Part shown: piece by piece, positions 50,374 through 60,180 of the stretch
How positions within the stretch are numbered: position 1 is the first letter of the stretch
How the letters are laid out: every line of letters starts with the position of its first letter
Assembly: GCF_016632365.1 (NCBI RefSeq)
Contig: NZ_JAEPBH010000003.1
Coordinates: 405 to 64,404 of the forward strand
DNA length: 64,000 bases
Origin: Tenebrionibacter intestinalis
Lineage (GTDB): Bacteria > Pseudomonadota > Gammaproteobacteria > Enterobacterales > Enterobacteriaceae
Direction of reading: 5' to 3'
Position numbers and translations under genes: made by a program
The notes under the pieces: generated by a model
Database searches by the model: none
The model's input: only the letters and a program-made list of their open reading frames with translations
Told to the model about the DNA's origin: nothing

Positions 50374-50397
50374 CTACAGTGTTGTTTTTATAGTGGG

Positions 50398-51390
50398 CTA
50401 AACGTGTGATATGTGAGTGTTAATATTTTTTTTAAGCATCTCGCGGTAAGCTCTGGGGGAAATACCGACATGCTGACTGAATACTCTACTAAAGTAGGCC
50501 AGGTCGCTAAATCCCCATTTGTAGCATATTTCAGAAATGGATAAATTAGCATAGTGTGGGTTGGCCAGATCGCGTTTACATAGTTCTATTCGTCGCTCAC
50601 GAATATATTGATTAAATTTCATGCCTGCACTTGTAAATAATTTTTGTATGTACCTTGTTGAAACCTGATTGATGCAGGAGACAGTATGTAGTTTAAGGTC
50701 CGCATTTGCTATTTGGGCTTCAATGGAATCACATATACGCTGAAACAACTGTGTTTCTGCATGATTGGTAAAGTTCTTGAGGTTTACATTTTCCGCCAGG
50801 CTGGAAAGGAAAAATTCAATCAGAGAAATGTCGATGGCGTGAAAGTCCCGGCTGTTTAGCTGCAAAAGCTTTCTGTCTACGGAAGCAAGCATGCTGTGCA
50901 ATATGTGGCCGATGCCGTTCGCTGTGTTAAGTACGCCTGGCGGAACAGAATGAGGATTAATGAGCCGTTTATAAAAGATGTTAACCGGCATGCCAATGGT
51001 TAGTAGACGGAACTGGCTGGTCATATTGAGTATAATATGGTGGCTGGCGTTACAGGAGCCATAGAGTATGCAGTTATTATCGAATTGAACATTTTTGTTG
51101 TTTATATGAAGTGAAGTATCTCCCTGTAATACGATAGCCAACCATAAATTATCAATCTGTCCCGGCGGGGTGCCAATGATAGTTTGAGGTGTGCCGGTTA
51201 TTGACGCTATGCTCATGCCTGCGGGGGATTTCTTAAATAATATTTCCCCATCTAATGTAGTGGAATAATGATGATTTACGGTGAGGTAAAGATTTCCCAT
51301 AGCCGTCTGCCATATCTGTTCACTTTGCTCCATAGTATAATTTCTGGTGGATACCTTCCATTCAAATGCATTCTCTAAAGTTAAGGTCAT
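50398..51390 (-). CDS. AraC-family regulator (FeaR-like N-terminus), probable regulator of the island
   Basis: A 330-residue protein. The C-terminal AraC DNA-binding domain occupies about residues 220-325 (TVSCINQVSTRYIQKLFTSA, SISEICYKWGFSDLAYFSRVF, GISPRAYREM). The N-terminal half, with LWLAIVLQGDTSLHINN, resembles the AraC_binding_2 cupin-like domain of FeaR-type activators. It is AT-rich compared with the flanking backbone. Its position at the end of the rightward operon and the lack of another regulator suggest it activates both divergent operons in response to the substrate (inference). Confidence 0.87.
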   Translation of the reverse strand: MTLTLENAFEWKVSTRNYTMEQSEQIWQTAMGNLYLTVNHHYSTTLDGEILFKKSPAGMSIASITGTPQTIIGTPPGQIDNLWLAIVLQGDTSLHINNKNVQFDNNCILYGSCNASHHIILNMTSQFRLLTIGMPVNIFYKRLINPHSVPPGVLNTANGIGHILHSMLASVDRKLLQLNSRDFHAIDISLIEFFLSSLAENVNLKNFTNHAETQLFQRICDSIEAQIANADLKLHTVSCINQVSTRYIQKLFTSAGMKFNQYIRERRIELCKRDLANPHYANLSISEICYKWGFSDLAYFSRVFSQHVGISPRAYREMLKKNINTHISHV

Positions 51391-51839
51391 CTTTATTCCT
51401 TGTTGGTTTAAAAAATGGCAAGTAAGCGCTGCTCGTTAGGAAATTTACTGGTTTTGATTTAATATAACTTTCGGAAAATAAGCTTAGCACAGGAAGTAAA
51501 AGCAAGGCCGGACAATAAATAAATGGGAGAATTCCTTTGTCAGAAAGACTAACATGGTTACATACTTTCGGTGAAGTAATTATTATTTTCCATGTTAAAA
51601 ATAGTAAACGTTTTAGGAAAGTGAAAAAGAGTAAATAAGATGGTCTGTCAAACTATAGTTCCATGTGTGAAACTATTATCTATAAACTTAAATACAGAAT
51701 ATATTTGCCTGGCAGACCGGCAGGATGGACGTGCCTGTTGCTAAAAAGCCCTGGTAAGCGTCGGGGTTATCGGACCGGGAACTTTACGCAGTATGCTGAA
51801 ATACTGCGCAATAAGGTTTGCCAGCGCTTTATCTGGCGG
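51391..51839. promoter_or_regulatory. AT-rich region between the AraC gene and yfaE; island boundary
   Basis: 449 bp. The left part is AT-rich and should contain the AraC gene promoter. A perfect hairpin CGCAGTAT/ATACTGCG lies at 51787-51808, past the yfaE stop on the - strand, without a T-run. No supported gene. The change in base composition around 51700 probably marks the right edge of the acquired island. Confidence 0.45.
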
Positions 51840-52100
51840 TTATAAATCTATTTCAATATCTCCCCGCGCTTTGCAGCAGCAGGGGAGAATTTCATCAGGC
51901 TTAATAAAGGCCAGCGGCGTGGTTAGCCAGCAGACCTCTCCTGCCAGCAGCCGCGTGCGGCAGGCGCCGCAATAGCCTTCGCGGCACTGGAATTCCACTT
52001 TTATCCGGTGATGCTCCAGCGCCGCCAGCAAAGAAGGGTGTTCCTGCTGGCGGCACTGTAGTTGTGTGCCGGTAGCGCTGAGCAGGATGCGGATCGCCAT
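51840..52100 (-). CDS. yfaE: Ferredoxin-like diferric-tyrosyl-radical maintenance protein YfaE
   Basis: An 86-residue plant-type [2Fe-2S] ferredoxin. The ligands are Cys39, Cys44 and Cys47 in CREGYCGAC, plus a Cys in the PCCC cluster at 74-76. In E. coli YfaE reduces the NrdB di-iron centre to regenerate the tyrosyl radical. It follows nrdB by 2 bp on the same strand, as in E. coli. Confidence 0.96.
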   Translation of the reverse strand: MAIRILLSATGTQLQCRQQEHPSLLAALEHHRIKVEFQCREGYCGACRTRLLAGEVCWLTTPLAFIKPDEILPCCCKARGDIEIDL

Positions 52101-52102
52101 AA

Positions 52103-53233
52103 TTAAAGCTGAAAATTACTCAGATCGTCGGTATCGATGTTGGAATCGATTTGTCCGACCAGGTAAGAGCTGACTTCCACTTCCTGCGGCGCTACCTGAA
52201 CGTTGTCAGATACCAGCCAGGCGTTGATCCACGGAATCGGATTAGAGCGCGTCTGGAACGGCAGATCCAACCCTACCGCCTGCATACGAATGTTGGTGAT
52301 GTACTCTACGTACTGGCACAGAATATCTTTATTCAGCCCGATCATCGAACCATCGCGGAACAGATATTCCGCCCACTCTTTCTCCTGCTGCGCCGCCATC
52401 ACAAACAGGTCATAGCATTCCTGCTGACACTCCCGGGCAATATCCGCCATTTCCGGATCGTCTTCACCGCTGCGCAGCAGGTTCAACATATGCTGAGTGC
52501 CGGTCAGATGCAGGGCTTCGTCACGGGCGATAAGGCGGATAATTTTAGCGTTGCCTTCCATAAGTTCGCGCTCGGCAAACGCGAAGGAGCAGGCGAAGCT
52601 GACGTAGAAACGAATCGCTTCCAGCGCGTTAACGCTCATCAGGCACAGGTAAAGCTGCTTTTTCAGCTCACGCAGGTTTACTGTCACGGTTTTGCCGTTG
52701 ACGCTGTGCGTGCCTTCGCCCAACAAATGCCAGTAGCTGGTCATCTCAATCAGGTCGTCATAGTAGTTAGAGATGTCTTTTGCACGCTTGAGGATCTCTT
52801 CGTTGGTGACGATATCGTCAAATACCAACGATGGGTCATTAACAATGTTGCGAATAATATGCGTGTACGAGCGCGAATGAATGGTTTCAGAAAACGCCCA
52901 GGTTTCCACCCAGGTTTCCAGTTCGGGAATGGAAATAAGCGGCAACAGCGCTACGTTTGGGCTGCGGCCCTGGATGGAGTCTAGCAGCGTCTGGTATTTC
53001 AGATTGCTGATAAAAATGTGTTTTTCATGATCCGGCAGGCTCTGGTAGTCAATACGGTCGCGGGAGACATCAACCTCTTCCGGCCGCCAGAAAAACGAAA
53101 GCTGCTTTTCAATTAGCTTTTCGAAAATTTCATATTTTTGCTGATCGAAGCGGGCCACGTTAACCGGCTGGCCGAAGAACATCGGCTCTTTGAGCTGATC
53201 GTTTTTCGTCTGTGAAAATGTGGTGTATGCCAT
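52103..53233 (-). CDS. nrdB: Class Ia ribonucleotide reductase beta subunit NrdB
   Basis: Supplies the di-iron tyrosyl radical for ribonucleotide reduction. Counting Met as 1, the metal and radical residues appear as Asp85, Glu116, His119 and Tyr123 (E. coli 84, 115, 118 and 122) in LLDSIQGRS and [10 protein letters not shown]. Later Glu/His ligands are in [12 protein letters not shown] and [11 protein letters not shown]. Its 376 residues equal E. coli NrdB. The intergenic space to nrdA (216 bp) contains a degenerate copy of the dispersed TIR repeat. Confidence 0.98.
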   Translation of the reverse strand: MAYTTFSQTKNDQLKEPMFFGQPVNVARFDQQKYEIFEKLIEKQLSFFWRPEEVDVSRDRIDYQSLPDHEKHIFISNLKYQTLLDSIQGRSPNVALLPLISIPELETWVETWAFSETIHSRSYTHIIRNIVNDPSLVFDDIVTNEEILKRAKDISNYYDDLIEMTSYWHLLGEGTHSVNGKTVTVNLRELKKQLYLCLMSVNALEAIRFYVSFACSFAFAERELMEGNAKIIRLIARDEALHLTGTQHMLNLLRSGEDDPEMADIARECQQECYDLFVMAAQQEKEWAEYLFRDGSMIGLNKDILCQYVEYITNIRMQAVGLDLPFQTRSNPIPWINAWLVSDNVQVAPQEVEVSSYLVGQIDSNIDTDDLSNFQL

Positions 53234-53281
53234 GTGCTATGTCCTGTGAAGCAGGAAGAGAGAAGGCTGGCCTCTCCCCCT

Positions 53282-53367
53282 CAGATTATTGACAAGGCGG
53301 TCAAAACAGGCGTTTTGCTCGCTTTGTGGTTAACAGCCGAAATTTAATGCGTTGATTTTCCTGTTTT
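53282..53367 (+). repeat. Dispersed TIR repeat, degenerate copy in the nrdA-nrdB intergenic space (copy D)
   Basis: Starts CAGATTATTGACAA and keeps the hairpin (ACAA..GCG..CAAAA with TTTTG..CGC..TTGT). It ends with AATTTAATGCGTTGATTTTC, a decayed form of the palindrome in the full copies. The distal half with the second terminal repeat is not recognisable. It lies inside the nrdAB operon, 83 bp beyond the nrdA stop. Confidence 0.6.
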
Positions 53368-53449
53368 AACAACCCGATATCTCTGCCTGAATTCGTTCAG
53401 CCAGGCGTCAGCCGACAGCTTCGGGGGGAGGCGGGCCTGCCCCTGATCG

Positions 53450-55735
53450 TCAGATTTTACATGCGCCGCTTTCGCAGCCGTCGTCCTGGATAGACGGCGC
53501 CAGATCGTCCTGAGCATCTTCCGCGCCATCGCGGGTGTTCTGGTAATAGAGCGTTTTCACGCCAAATTTATAGGCCGTAAGCAGATCTTTGAGCAGTTGC
53601 TGCATCGGCACTTTGCCGCTGGTAAAGCGCGTTGGGTCGTAATTGGTGTTGGCTGAGATAGACTGATCGATAAATTTCTGCATCAGTCCCACCAGTTGCA
53701 GGTAACCATCGTTGCCCGGCATATCCCACAGCAGTTCATAGCGGTCTTTTAGTTGCTCATAATCCGGTACGACCTGGCGCAGGATACCGTCTTTGGATGC
53801 CTTAATACTGATGTGGCCGCGTGGCGGCTCAATGCCGTTGGTAGCGTTGGAAATCTGCGAAGAGGTTTCCGACGGCATCAGCGCTGAGAGCGTGGAGTTG
53901 CGCAGGCCGTGCGTTTTAATTGATTCACGCAGCGCCTCCCAGTCGTAGTGCAGCGGTTCGTTACTGATGGCATCCAGATCCTTTTTATAGGTATCAATTG
54001 GCAAAATGCCCTGCGCGTAGGTCGTTTCATTGAACCACGGGCAGGCGCCCTGTTCTTTTGCCAGCGCGTTAGACGCTTTTAATAGCCAGTACTGAATGGC
54101 TTCAAACGTTTTGTGCGTCAGATTGTTTGCGCTGCCGTCGGAGTAGCGTACGCCGTGTTTTGCCAGATAGTAAGCAAAGTTAATCACGCCAATCCCCAGC
54201 GTGCGGCGGCCCATTGCGCCGCGCTTTGCCGCCAGGATAGGGTAGTCCTGATAGTCAAGCAGCGCGTCCAGCGCGCGCACGGCAAGCGTGGCCAGCTCTT
54301 CAAGTTCGTCCAGGCTATCGATAGCGCCCAGGTTAAAAGCCGACAGCGTGCACAGCGCGATTTCGCCGTTTTCGTCGTTTACGTCATTTAACGGTTTGGT
54401 CGGCAGCGCTATCTCCAGGCACAGATTGGACTGGCGTACCGGCGCGATACCGGCGTTGAACGGGCTGTGGGTATTGCAGTGATCGACGTTCTGAATATAG
54501 ATGCGCCCGGTGGAGGCGCGCTCCTGCATCATCAGCGAGAACAGGTCGGCTGCCTTGATTGACTGTTTACGGATACTGTCGTCGTTTTCGTATTTTACAT
54601 ACAGGCGTTCGAACTCGTCCTGATCGGCAAAGAAAGCATCGTACAGCCCCGGTACGTCGGATGGGCTAAACAGCGTGATATCGCCGCCTTTGAGCAGGCG
54701 GGTATACATTAGTTTGTTGAGCTGTACGCCGTAATCCATATGTCGCACGCGGTTGGCTTCGGTGCCGCGATTGTTTTTCAGCACCAGCAGGCTTTCTACT
54801 TCCAGATGCCACATGGGGTAAAAGAGCGTGGCCGCGCCGCCGCGAACGCCGCCCTGGGAGCAGGATTTTACCGCAGTCTGGAAGTGCTTATAAAAAGGAA
54901 TGCAGCCGGTATGGAACGCTTCGCCGCCGCGAATCGGGCTGCCCAGCGCGCGAATGCGTCCGGCGTTAATGCCGATGCCGGCGCGCTGCGAGACATATTT
55001 CACTATAGCGCTGGAAGTAGCGTTAATGGAATCAAGACTGTCGCCGCACTCGATCAACACACAGGAGCTGAACTGGCGGGTTGGCGTACGCACGCCGGAC
55101 ATAATCGGCGTCGGCAGCGAAATTTTAAAGGTGGAAATGGCGTCGTAGAAGCGCTTTACATAGCCAAGGCGCGTGTCGCGCGGGTAGCCGGAAAACAGAC
55201 AGGCCGCGACCAGGATATAAAGAAACTGCGCGCTTTCGTAGATTTCGCCGGTTACACGGTTCTGCGCCAGGTATTTTCCTTCCAGCTGTTTGACCGCGGC
55301 ATAGGAAAAGTTCATATCGCGCCAGTGGTCGATAAAGTCGTCCATCTGGCGGAATTCGTCTTCGGTATAATCTTCCAGCAGGTGGCGGTCATATTTGCCC
55401 AGCTCAACCATGTTAACTACGTGGTCGTAAAGCGCAGGCGGTTCAAACTGGCCGTAGGCTTTTTTACGCAGGTGGAAAATGGCCAGGCGCGCGGCCATAT
55501 ACTGGTAATCGGGCGCTTCGCGGGAGATAAGATCCGCTGCGGCTTTGATAATCGTCTCGTGGATATCGGAGGTTTTAATCCCGTCATAAAACTGAATCTG
55601 TGAACGTAACTCTACCTGGGAGATAGAAACGTTATTCAGGCCGTCAGCCGCCCAATCCAGCACGCGGTGCAGTTTATCCAGATTGATGCGTTCAGTGCGA
55701 CCGTCACGTTTTGTAACCAGTAGGTTCTGATTCAT
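53450..55735 (-). CDS. nrdA: Class Ia ribonucleotide reductase alpha subunit NrdA
   Basis: Catalytic subunit reducing ribonucleoside diphosphates. The N-terminal ATP-cone is NLLVTKRDGRTERINLDKLHR. The active-site Cys lies in RQFSSCVLIECGDS, and NLCLEIALPTKP and ALCTLSAFNLGAI carry the catalytic Asn/Cys/Glu and second Cys. The C-terminal redox pair is Cys754 and Cys759 in DDGCESGACKI. Its 761 residues equal E. coli NrdA. First gene of nrdA-nrdB-yfaE. Confidence 0.98.
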   Translation of the reverse strand: MNQNLLVTKRDGRTERINLDKLHRVLDWAADGLNNVSISQVELRSQIQFYDGIKTSDIHETIIKAAADLISREAPDYQYMAARLAIFHLRKKAYGQFEPPALYDHVVNMVELGKYDRHLLEDYTEDEFRQMDDFIDHWRDMNFSYAAVKQLEGKYLAQNRVTGEIYESAQFLYILVAACLFSGYPRDTRLGYVKRFYDAISTFKISLPTPIMSGVRTPTRQFSSCVLIECGDSLDSINATSSAIVKYVSQRAGIGINAGRIRALGSPIRGGEAFHTGCIPFYKHFQTAVKSCSQGGVRGGAATLFYPMWHLEVESLLVLKNNRGTEANRVRHMDYGVQLNKLMYTRLLKGGDITLFSPSDVPGLYDAFFADQDEFERLYVKYENDDSIRKQSIKAADLFSLMMQERASTGRIYIQNVDHCNTHSPFNAGIAPVRQSNLCLEIALPTKPLNDVNDENGEIALCTLSAFNLGAIDSLDELEELATLAVRALDALLDYQDYPILAAKRGAMGRRTLGIGVINFAYYLAKHGVRYSDGSANNLTHKTFEAIQYWLLKASNALAKEQGACPWFNETTYAQGILPIDTYKKDLDAISNEPLHYDWEALRESIKTHGLRNSTLSALMPSETSSQISNATNGIEPPRGHISIKASKDGILRQVVPDYEQLKDRYELLWDMPGNDGYLQLVGLMQKFIDQSISANTNYDPTRFTSGKVPMQQLLKDLLTAYKFGVKTLYYQNTRDGAEDAQDDLAPSIQDDGCESGACKI

Positions 55736-55773
55736 GTGGGAATTACCTGTCCTGAATGGAATTATCCCCTGCT

Positions 55774-55813
55774 TTATACACAGGCTATCGTTTGTGATTA
55801 ACCCTGTGGATAA
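55774..55813. promoter_or_regulatory. Two DnaA boxes upstream of nrdA
   Basis: TTATACACA on the + strand (55774-55782) and TTATCCACA on the - strand (55805-55813 as TGTGGATAA) both match TTATNCACA. DnaA regulation of nrdAB is established in E. coli. Confidence 0.75.
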
Positions 55814-55814
55814 A

Positions 55815-55858
55815 TACTATATATAGGGGTATGGCGATTAAGTTATCACAATATGTGA
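55815..55858 (-). promoter_or_regulatory. Two NrdR-box-like sites upstream of nrdA
   Basis: CTATATATAG (centre about 55821.5) and TCACAATATGTGA (centre about 55852) are both AT-centred palindromes resembling the ACACWATATNTTGTGT class. They are about 31 bp apart, the three-helical-turn spacing typical of paired NrdR boxes. NrdR represses nrd operons when dATP/ATP is high. Confidence 0.55.
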
Positions 55859-55860
55859 GT

Positions 55861-56469
55861 ATTTTAGTAAGGAATCCGCAGAGAACAAGTATTGATTTTG
55901 CGCCCAAATTAGGGTTGGGTCGGGGCGATTTTCGCTAAGTCTATGCCACGTAAGGGCCAGGCAAGGTGTCAATAATTTGCAAAAAAAAATGAAAAATTTA
56001 TTGCTGCCGATTTCCTGCTCACACAGAACGCAAGCTACATAGTTTCGCTTCATTAACAATAGGAAAACGCGAAAATATCGCCGCGTTTATGAGATGGCGC
56101 CGGGCGTGCGGCGGTTTGCCGGCAGGAAGTTAAGTGCAGGTTATGTTTAGCGTTTGCGGTGGGAGGGCAGGGATTGATAATAATGACTAAAAACAAATGC
56201 TTGCTAACGTCATGGCGGCCAGGGAGAAGCATAAAGAGATTATTTTTTTGATGTGTCGGGCTGAAATCGTTTGGCCCGGCGTTCGTCAACGGCCCCGATA
56301 TTGTTTGCGCCGCAAGGCCTGGCGTAAAGCAATGCGCGTTGCCGTTATCGGTTTGGCAACGCGCGCGGTAGGGTGAGAAGGGCGTAGGGGCAGAGAGAAA
56401 CGCGTCTGACGCAGCGTTCTAAAGCGGCGCCAGCCGCGCGTTTTCAGTAGTGGGGGCGTGCGCCAGGCC
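55861..56469. other. Gene-poor region between nrdA promoter and ubiG
   Basis: About 600 bp where E. coli carries yfaL. No ORF with a family-like sequence was found. A weak GCGGC/GCCGC hairpin with three T's on the - strand (56424-56437) may end ubiG transcripts. The rest shows no recognisable repeat or RNA. Confidence 0.4.
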
Positions 56470-57225
56470 TTAAGCATCTTTGGCGATGGGCGGTTGCTCA
56501 GCTTCTCTGGCCTGAGTATGCAGCAGGTAGTTGACGTCCACTCCCGGTCCCAGGCTGAAGCGATCGAAAAGCGGGTTGTAGTGTAACCCCGTCATGTGAC
56601 GCTCCTGCAGCAATGTGGCGTCAACCCAGCCCAGCAATTCTGCCGGTTTAATGAATTTTTTCACATCGTGCGTACCGCGCGGCACTATACGCAGAATATA
56701 TTCCGCGCCTACAACCGCCATTAGCCAGGATTTGCCGTTGCGGTTGAGGGTGGAAAAGAAAACGTGGCCGCCGGGCTTTACCAGCGCGGCGCAGGCGTTA
56801 ACGACCGACTGCGGGTTGGGTACATGTTCGAGCATTTCCATGCAGGTCACGACGTCGTAAGCATGGGGGTGCTGAGCGGCATGTTCTTCCACCGTTTGCT
56901 GAACGTAATCGACGCGTATGCCGCTTTCCAGGGCGTGTAGCCGGGCCACCTGCAGCGGTTCGGCGCCCATGTCCAGCCCGGTTACCGCTGCGCCTTCGCG
57001 CGCCATGCTTTCACTGAGGATGCCGCCGCCGCAGCCGACGTCCAGAACGTTTTTGCCGAACAGGCCGCCTGTGCGATCGCAGATATAGCCCAGCCGTAAT
57101 GGGTTGATGCGATGCAGAGGCTTAAATTCGCCTTCCTTATCCCACCAGCGTGAGGCGACGGCTTCAAATTTGGCGATTTCATCGCGATCGACGTTCCGGG
57201 AGTGGGGCGCGTTTTCAGCATTCAT
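56470..57225 (-). CDS. ubiG: Ubiquinone biosynthesis O-methyltransferase UbiG
   Basis: S-adenosylmethionine-dependent enzyme performing both O-methylations of ubiquinone synthesis. Motif I is [17 protein letters not shown]. Other signatures are [26 protein letters not shown] and [15 protein letters not shown]. The membrane-lipid-binding region is [21 protein letters not shown]. It has 251 residues against 240 in E. coli, with the extra length in the C-terminal tail. Divergent from gyrA. Confidence 0.97.
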   Translation of the reverse strand: MNAENAPHSRNVDRDEIAKFEAVASRWWDKEGEFKPLHRINPLRLGYICDRTGGLFGKNVLDVGCGGGILSESMAREGAAVTGLDMGAEPLQVARLHALESGIRVDYVQQTVEEHAAQHPHAYDVVTCMEMLEHVPNPQSVVNACAALVKPGGHVFFSTLNRNGKSWLMAVVGAEYILRIVPRGTHDVKKFIKPAELLGWVDATLLQERHMTGLHYNPLFDRFSLGPGVDVNYLLHTQAREAEQPPIAKDA

Positions 57226-57332
57226 GGCTCTTATGACTCCTTCATTGTGATAACGGCGAGTATATCAGGCCACGCCTGCGAATAAAGCGCCTGCGAGCGT
57301 CCTGGCTTGCTTACTTGCCCGTCTGGCTGTGT

Positions 57333-57338
57333 TATAAT
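57333..57338 (+). promoter_or_regulatory. -10 element of gyrA
   Basis: A perfect TATAAT lies 44 bp before the gyrA ATG. The -35 region is poor (TTACTT at 57311-57316 with 16-bp spacing), which suits a promoter stimulated by DNA relaxation like gyrA of E. coli. Confidence 0.55.
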
Positions 57339-57382
57339 TCCAGACTTTGAATCCGGCATACAAACAGAGGGATAGCGGTTAC

Positions 57383-60016
57383 ATGAGCGACCTTGCCAGA
57401 GAAATTACTCCGGTTAATATTGAGGAAGAGCTAAAAAACTCTTATCTGGACTATGCAATGTCGGTCATTGTCGGCCGTGCATTGCCGGATGTCCGTGACG
57501 GCCTTAAGCCGGTTCACCGCCGCGTGCTTTTTGCCATGAATGTATTGGGCAACGACTGGAACAAAGCCTACAAAAAATCAGCCCGCGTCGTGGGTGACGT
57601 CATTGGTAAATACCATCCCCACGGCGATTCTGCGGTTTATGACACTATTGTGCGCATGGCGCAGCCGTTTTCGCTGCGCTACACGTTGGTTGACGGGCAA
57701 GGCAACTTTGGCTCTATCGACGGCGATTCTGCGGCGGCGATGCGTTATACCGAAATCCGTCTGCATAAAATCGCTCACGAGCTGATGGCCGATCTTGAAA
57801 AAGAGACGGTTGATTTCGTTGACAACTACGATGGCACGGAAAAAATTCCGGAAGTGATGCCAACCCGGGTGCCGAACCTGCTGGTTAACGGCTCTTCCGG
57901 TATCGCAGTTGGTATGGCGACGAATATTCCTCCGCATAACCTCACGGAAGTGATTAACGGCTGTCTGGCCTATATCGACGATGAGAACATCAGCGTTGAA
58001 GGGCTGATGGAGCATATTCCCGGACCCGATTTCCCAACCGCCGCTATCATCAACGGCCGTCGCGGCATTGAAGAGGCCTACCGTACCGGGCGCGGCAAAA
58101 TCTATATTCGCGCCCGCGCGGAAGTGGAAGTGGATGCTAAAAGCGGCCGTGAAACCATCATCGTGCATGAAATTCCCTACCAGGTGAACAAAGCGCGTCT
58201 GATTGAGAAAATCGCCGAGCTGGTAAAAGACAAGCGCGTTGAGGGCATTAGCGCCCTGCGCGACGAGTCCGATAAAGATGGTATGCGCATCGTCATTGAA
58301 ATTAAACGCGATGCGGTTGGCGAAGTGGTGTTAAACAACCTCTATTCCCAGACCCAACTCCAGGTCTCTTTCGGCATCAATATGGTGGCGCTGCATCATG
58401 GCCAGCCGAAAATAATGACCCTTAAAGGCATTCTGGAAGCGTTCGTACGCCACCGCCGTGAAGTGGTGACTCGGCGCACTATTTTTGAGCTGCGCAAAGC
58501 GCGCGAGCGCGCCCACATCCTTGAAGGTTTAGCCATTGCGCTGGCGAATATCGATCCGATTATTGGGCTTATCCGCCGCGCGCCGACGCCGGCTGAGGCA
58601 AAAGCGGGCCTGATTGCGCAGCAATGGGATCTGGGCAACGTAGCCGCCATGCTGGAACGTGCCGGAGACGACGCCGCTCGCCCTGAATGGCTGGAGCCGG
58701 AGTTTGGCATCCATGACGGGAAATATCGTCTGACGGAACAGCAGGCTCAGGCTATCCTCGATCTGCGTTTGCAAAAGCTGACCGGTCTGGAGCATGAAAA
58801 GCTGCTTGACGAATACAAGCTGCTGCTGGAGCAGATAGCCGAACTGCTGCATATCCTCGGTAGCGCCGATCGTTTGATGGAGGTTATCCGCGAAGAGCTG
58901 GAGTTGATTCGCGAACAGTTTGGCGACCAGCGCCGCACGGAAATTACCGCCAACAGCGCCGATATCAATATTGAAGATTTGATTAGCCAGGAAGACGTCG
59001 TGGTCACGCTGTCTCACCAGGGCTACGTGAAGTATCAGCCGCTGTCTGACTACGAGGCGCAGCGCCGCGGGGGTAAAGGTAAATCCGCCGCGCGTATTAA
59101 AGAAGAAGACTTTATTGACCGCCTGCTGGTGGCAAACACCCACGACACGATTCTGTGCTTCTCCAGCCGCGGGCGTTTGTACTGGATGAAAGTTTATCAG
59201 TTGCCTGAGGCCAGCCGCGGCGCGCGTGGCCGCCCGATAGTCAACCTGCTGCCGCTGGAAGCCAATGAACGCATTACCGCTATCCTGCCGGTGCGCGAGT
59301 ATGCCGAGGGCGTGAACGTATTTATGGCGACCGCCAGCGGAACGGTAAAGAAAACGGCGCTTACCGAATTCAGCCGCCCGCGCAGCGCCGGGATCATTGC
59401 CGTTAACCTTAACGAAGGCGATGAGCTAATTGGCGTTGACCTGACCGACGGCAATGATGACGTCATGCTGTTTTCCGCGTTGGGTAAGGTGGTGCGTTTT
59501 AAAGAAGATGCCGTGCGCGCAATGGGCCGTACCGCCACAGGGGTACGCGGTATCAGGATGGCCGAAGGCGATAGCGTGGTCTCGCTTATTATTCCGCACG
59601 GCGACGGCGCCATCCTTACCGTCACGCAGAATGGCTATGGCAAGCGTACCGCCGCAGGCGAATACCCCACTAAATCGCGCGCGACCCAGGGCGTTATCTC
59701 CATTAAGGTTACCGAGCGCAACGGCAGCGTTGTGGGCGCGGTACAGGTAGACGACTGCGATCAGATAATGATGATTACCGATGCCGGTACGCTGGTGCGT
59801 ACCCGCGTGTCTGAAGTAAGCATCGTGGGCCGTAATACACAGGGCGTTATTCTGATCCGCACTGCGGAAGACGAAAATGTGGTAGGGCTGCAGCGCGTGG
59901 CGGAGCCGGTTGATGATGAAGAGCTGGACAGCATCGACGGCAGCGTAGCGGAAGGCGAAGATGAAATTGCGCCGGAAGCGGACATGGATGACGACGCGCA
60001 AACCGACGACGCATAA
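57383..60016 (+). CDS. gyrA: DNA gyrase subunit A
   Basis: Breakage-reunion subunit of the type II topoisomerase that introduces negative supercoils. The quinolone-resistance region [12 protein letters not shown] keeps Ser83 and Asp87, the susceptible-type residues, and the catalytic Tyr122 lies in [11 protein letters not shown]. The C-terminal DNA-wrapping domain begins with the GyrA box QRRGGKG. The ATG at 57383 ([13 protein letters not shown]) gives 877 residues against 875 in E. coli; the frame is open to 57347 but that part is untranslated leader. Its terminator is interrupted by a repeat insertion. Confidence 0.98.
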   Translation: MSDLAREITPVNIEEELKNSYLDYAMSVIVGRALPDVRDGLKPVHRRVLFAMNVLGNDWNKAYKKSARVVGDVIGKYHPHGDSAVYDTIVRMAQPFSLRYTLVDGQGNFGSIDGDSAAAMRYTEIRLHKIAHELMADLEKETVDFVDNYDGTEKIPEVMPTRVPNLLVNGSSGIAVGMATNIPPHNLTEVINGCLAYIDDENISVEGLMEHIPGPDFPTAAIINGRRGIEEAYRTGRGKIYIRARAEVEVDAKSGRETIIVHEIPYQVNKARLIEKIAELVKDKRVEGISALRDESDKDGMRIVIEIKRDAVGEVVLNNLYSQTQLQVSFGINMVALHHGQPKIMTLKGILEAFVRHRREVVTRRTIFELRKARERAHILEGLAIALANIDPIIGLIRRAPTPAEAKAGLIAQQWDLGNVAAMLERAGDDAARPEWLEPEFGIHDGKYRLTEQQAQAILDLRLQKLTGLEHEKLLDEYKLLLEQIAELLHILGSADRLMEVIREELELIREQFGDQRRTEITANSADINIEDLISQEDVVVTLSHQGYVKYQPLSDYEAQRRGGKGKSAARIKEEDFIDRLLVANTHDTILCFSSRGRLYWMKVYQLPEASRGARGRPIVNLLPLEANERITAILPVREYAEGVNVFMATASGTVKKTALTEFSRPRSAGIIAVNLNEGDELIGVDLTDGNDDVMLFSALGKVVRFKEDAVRAMGRTATGVRGIRMAEGDSVVSLIIPHGDGAILTVTQNGYGKRTAAGEYPTKSRATQGVISIKVTERNGSVVGAVQVDDCDQIMMITDAGTLVRTRVSEVSIVGRNTQGVILIRTAEDENVVGLQRVAEPVDDEELDSIDGSVAEGEDEIAPEADMDDDAQTDDA

Positions 60017-60021
60017 AAGCA

Positions 60022-60040
60022 GGCCGGGGAAACCCGGCTT
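60022..60040 (+). terminator. gyrA terminator hairpin, separated from its T-run by a repeat
   Basis: GCCGGGGAAACCCGGCTT forms a 6-bp GC stem with a GAAA loop but ends at CTT and runs into the repeat. On the far side of the repeat (from 60181) the sequence resumes GGCTTTTTTAC. Joining the two restores a perfect stem plus T6, so the terminator was split by insertion. Confidence 0.7.
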
Positions 60041-60180
60041 CAGATTGTTGACAAAGAAGGAAAAAACGGGGTTTTACCGTCTTTGTGATAAGCAGGCGAA
60101 AATCAATGCATTGATTTTCCATATTTTTATTGTGTTTCATCCATCCTGTCTGCGCCAGGATGGGGTTTGTCAGCAGTCTC
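60041..60180 (+). repeat. Dispersed ~140-bp TIR repeat, full copy after gyrA (copy C)
   Basis: Left end CAGATTGTTGACAAA and right end TTTGTCAGCAGTCTC are imperfect inverted repeats (12 of 15). Inside are a hairpin built on ACAAAGAAGG/CTTTGT, a perfect 22-bp palindrome at 60098-60119, and a CATCCTG/CAGGATG hairpin. GGCTT flanks both ends (60036-60040 and 60181-60185), like a 5-bp target duplication. Confidence 0.8.

Noticed and set aside
52151-52984. Long open frame antisense to nrdB
   Set aside because: It mirrors the nrdB frame, has no plausible domain and no ribosome site; nrdB is certain.
54740-55603. Long open frame antisense to nrdA
   Set aside because: Same reason: shadow of a conserved gene.
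56286-56477. 63-codon Arg-rich frame overlapping the ubiG stop
   Set aside because: No ribosome site beyond the ubiG end, composition typical of a random GC-rich frame, no recognisable motif.
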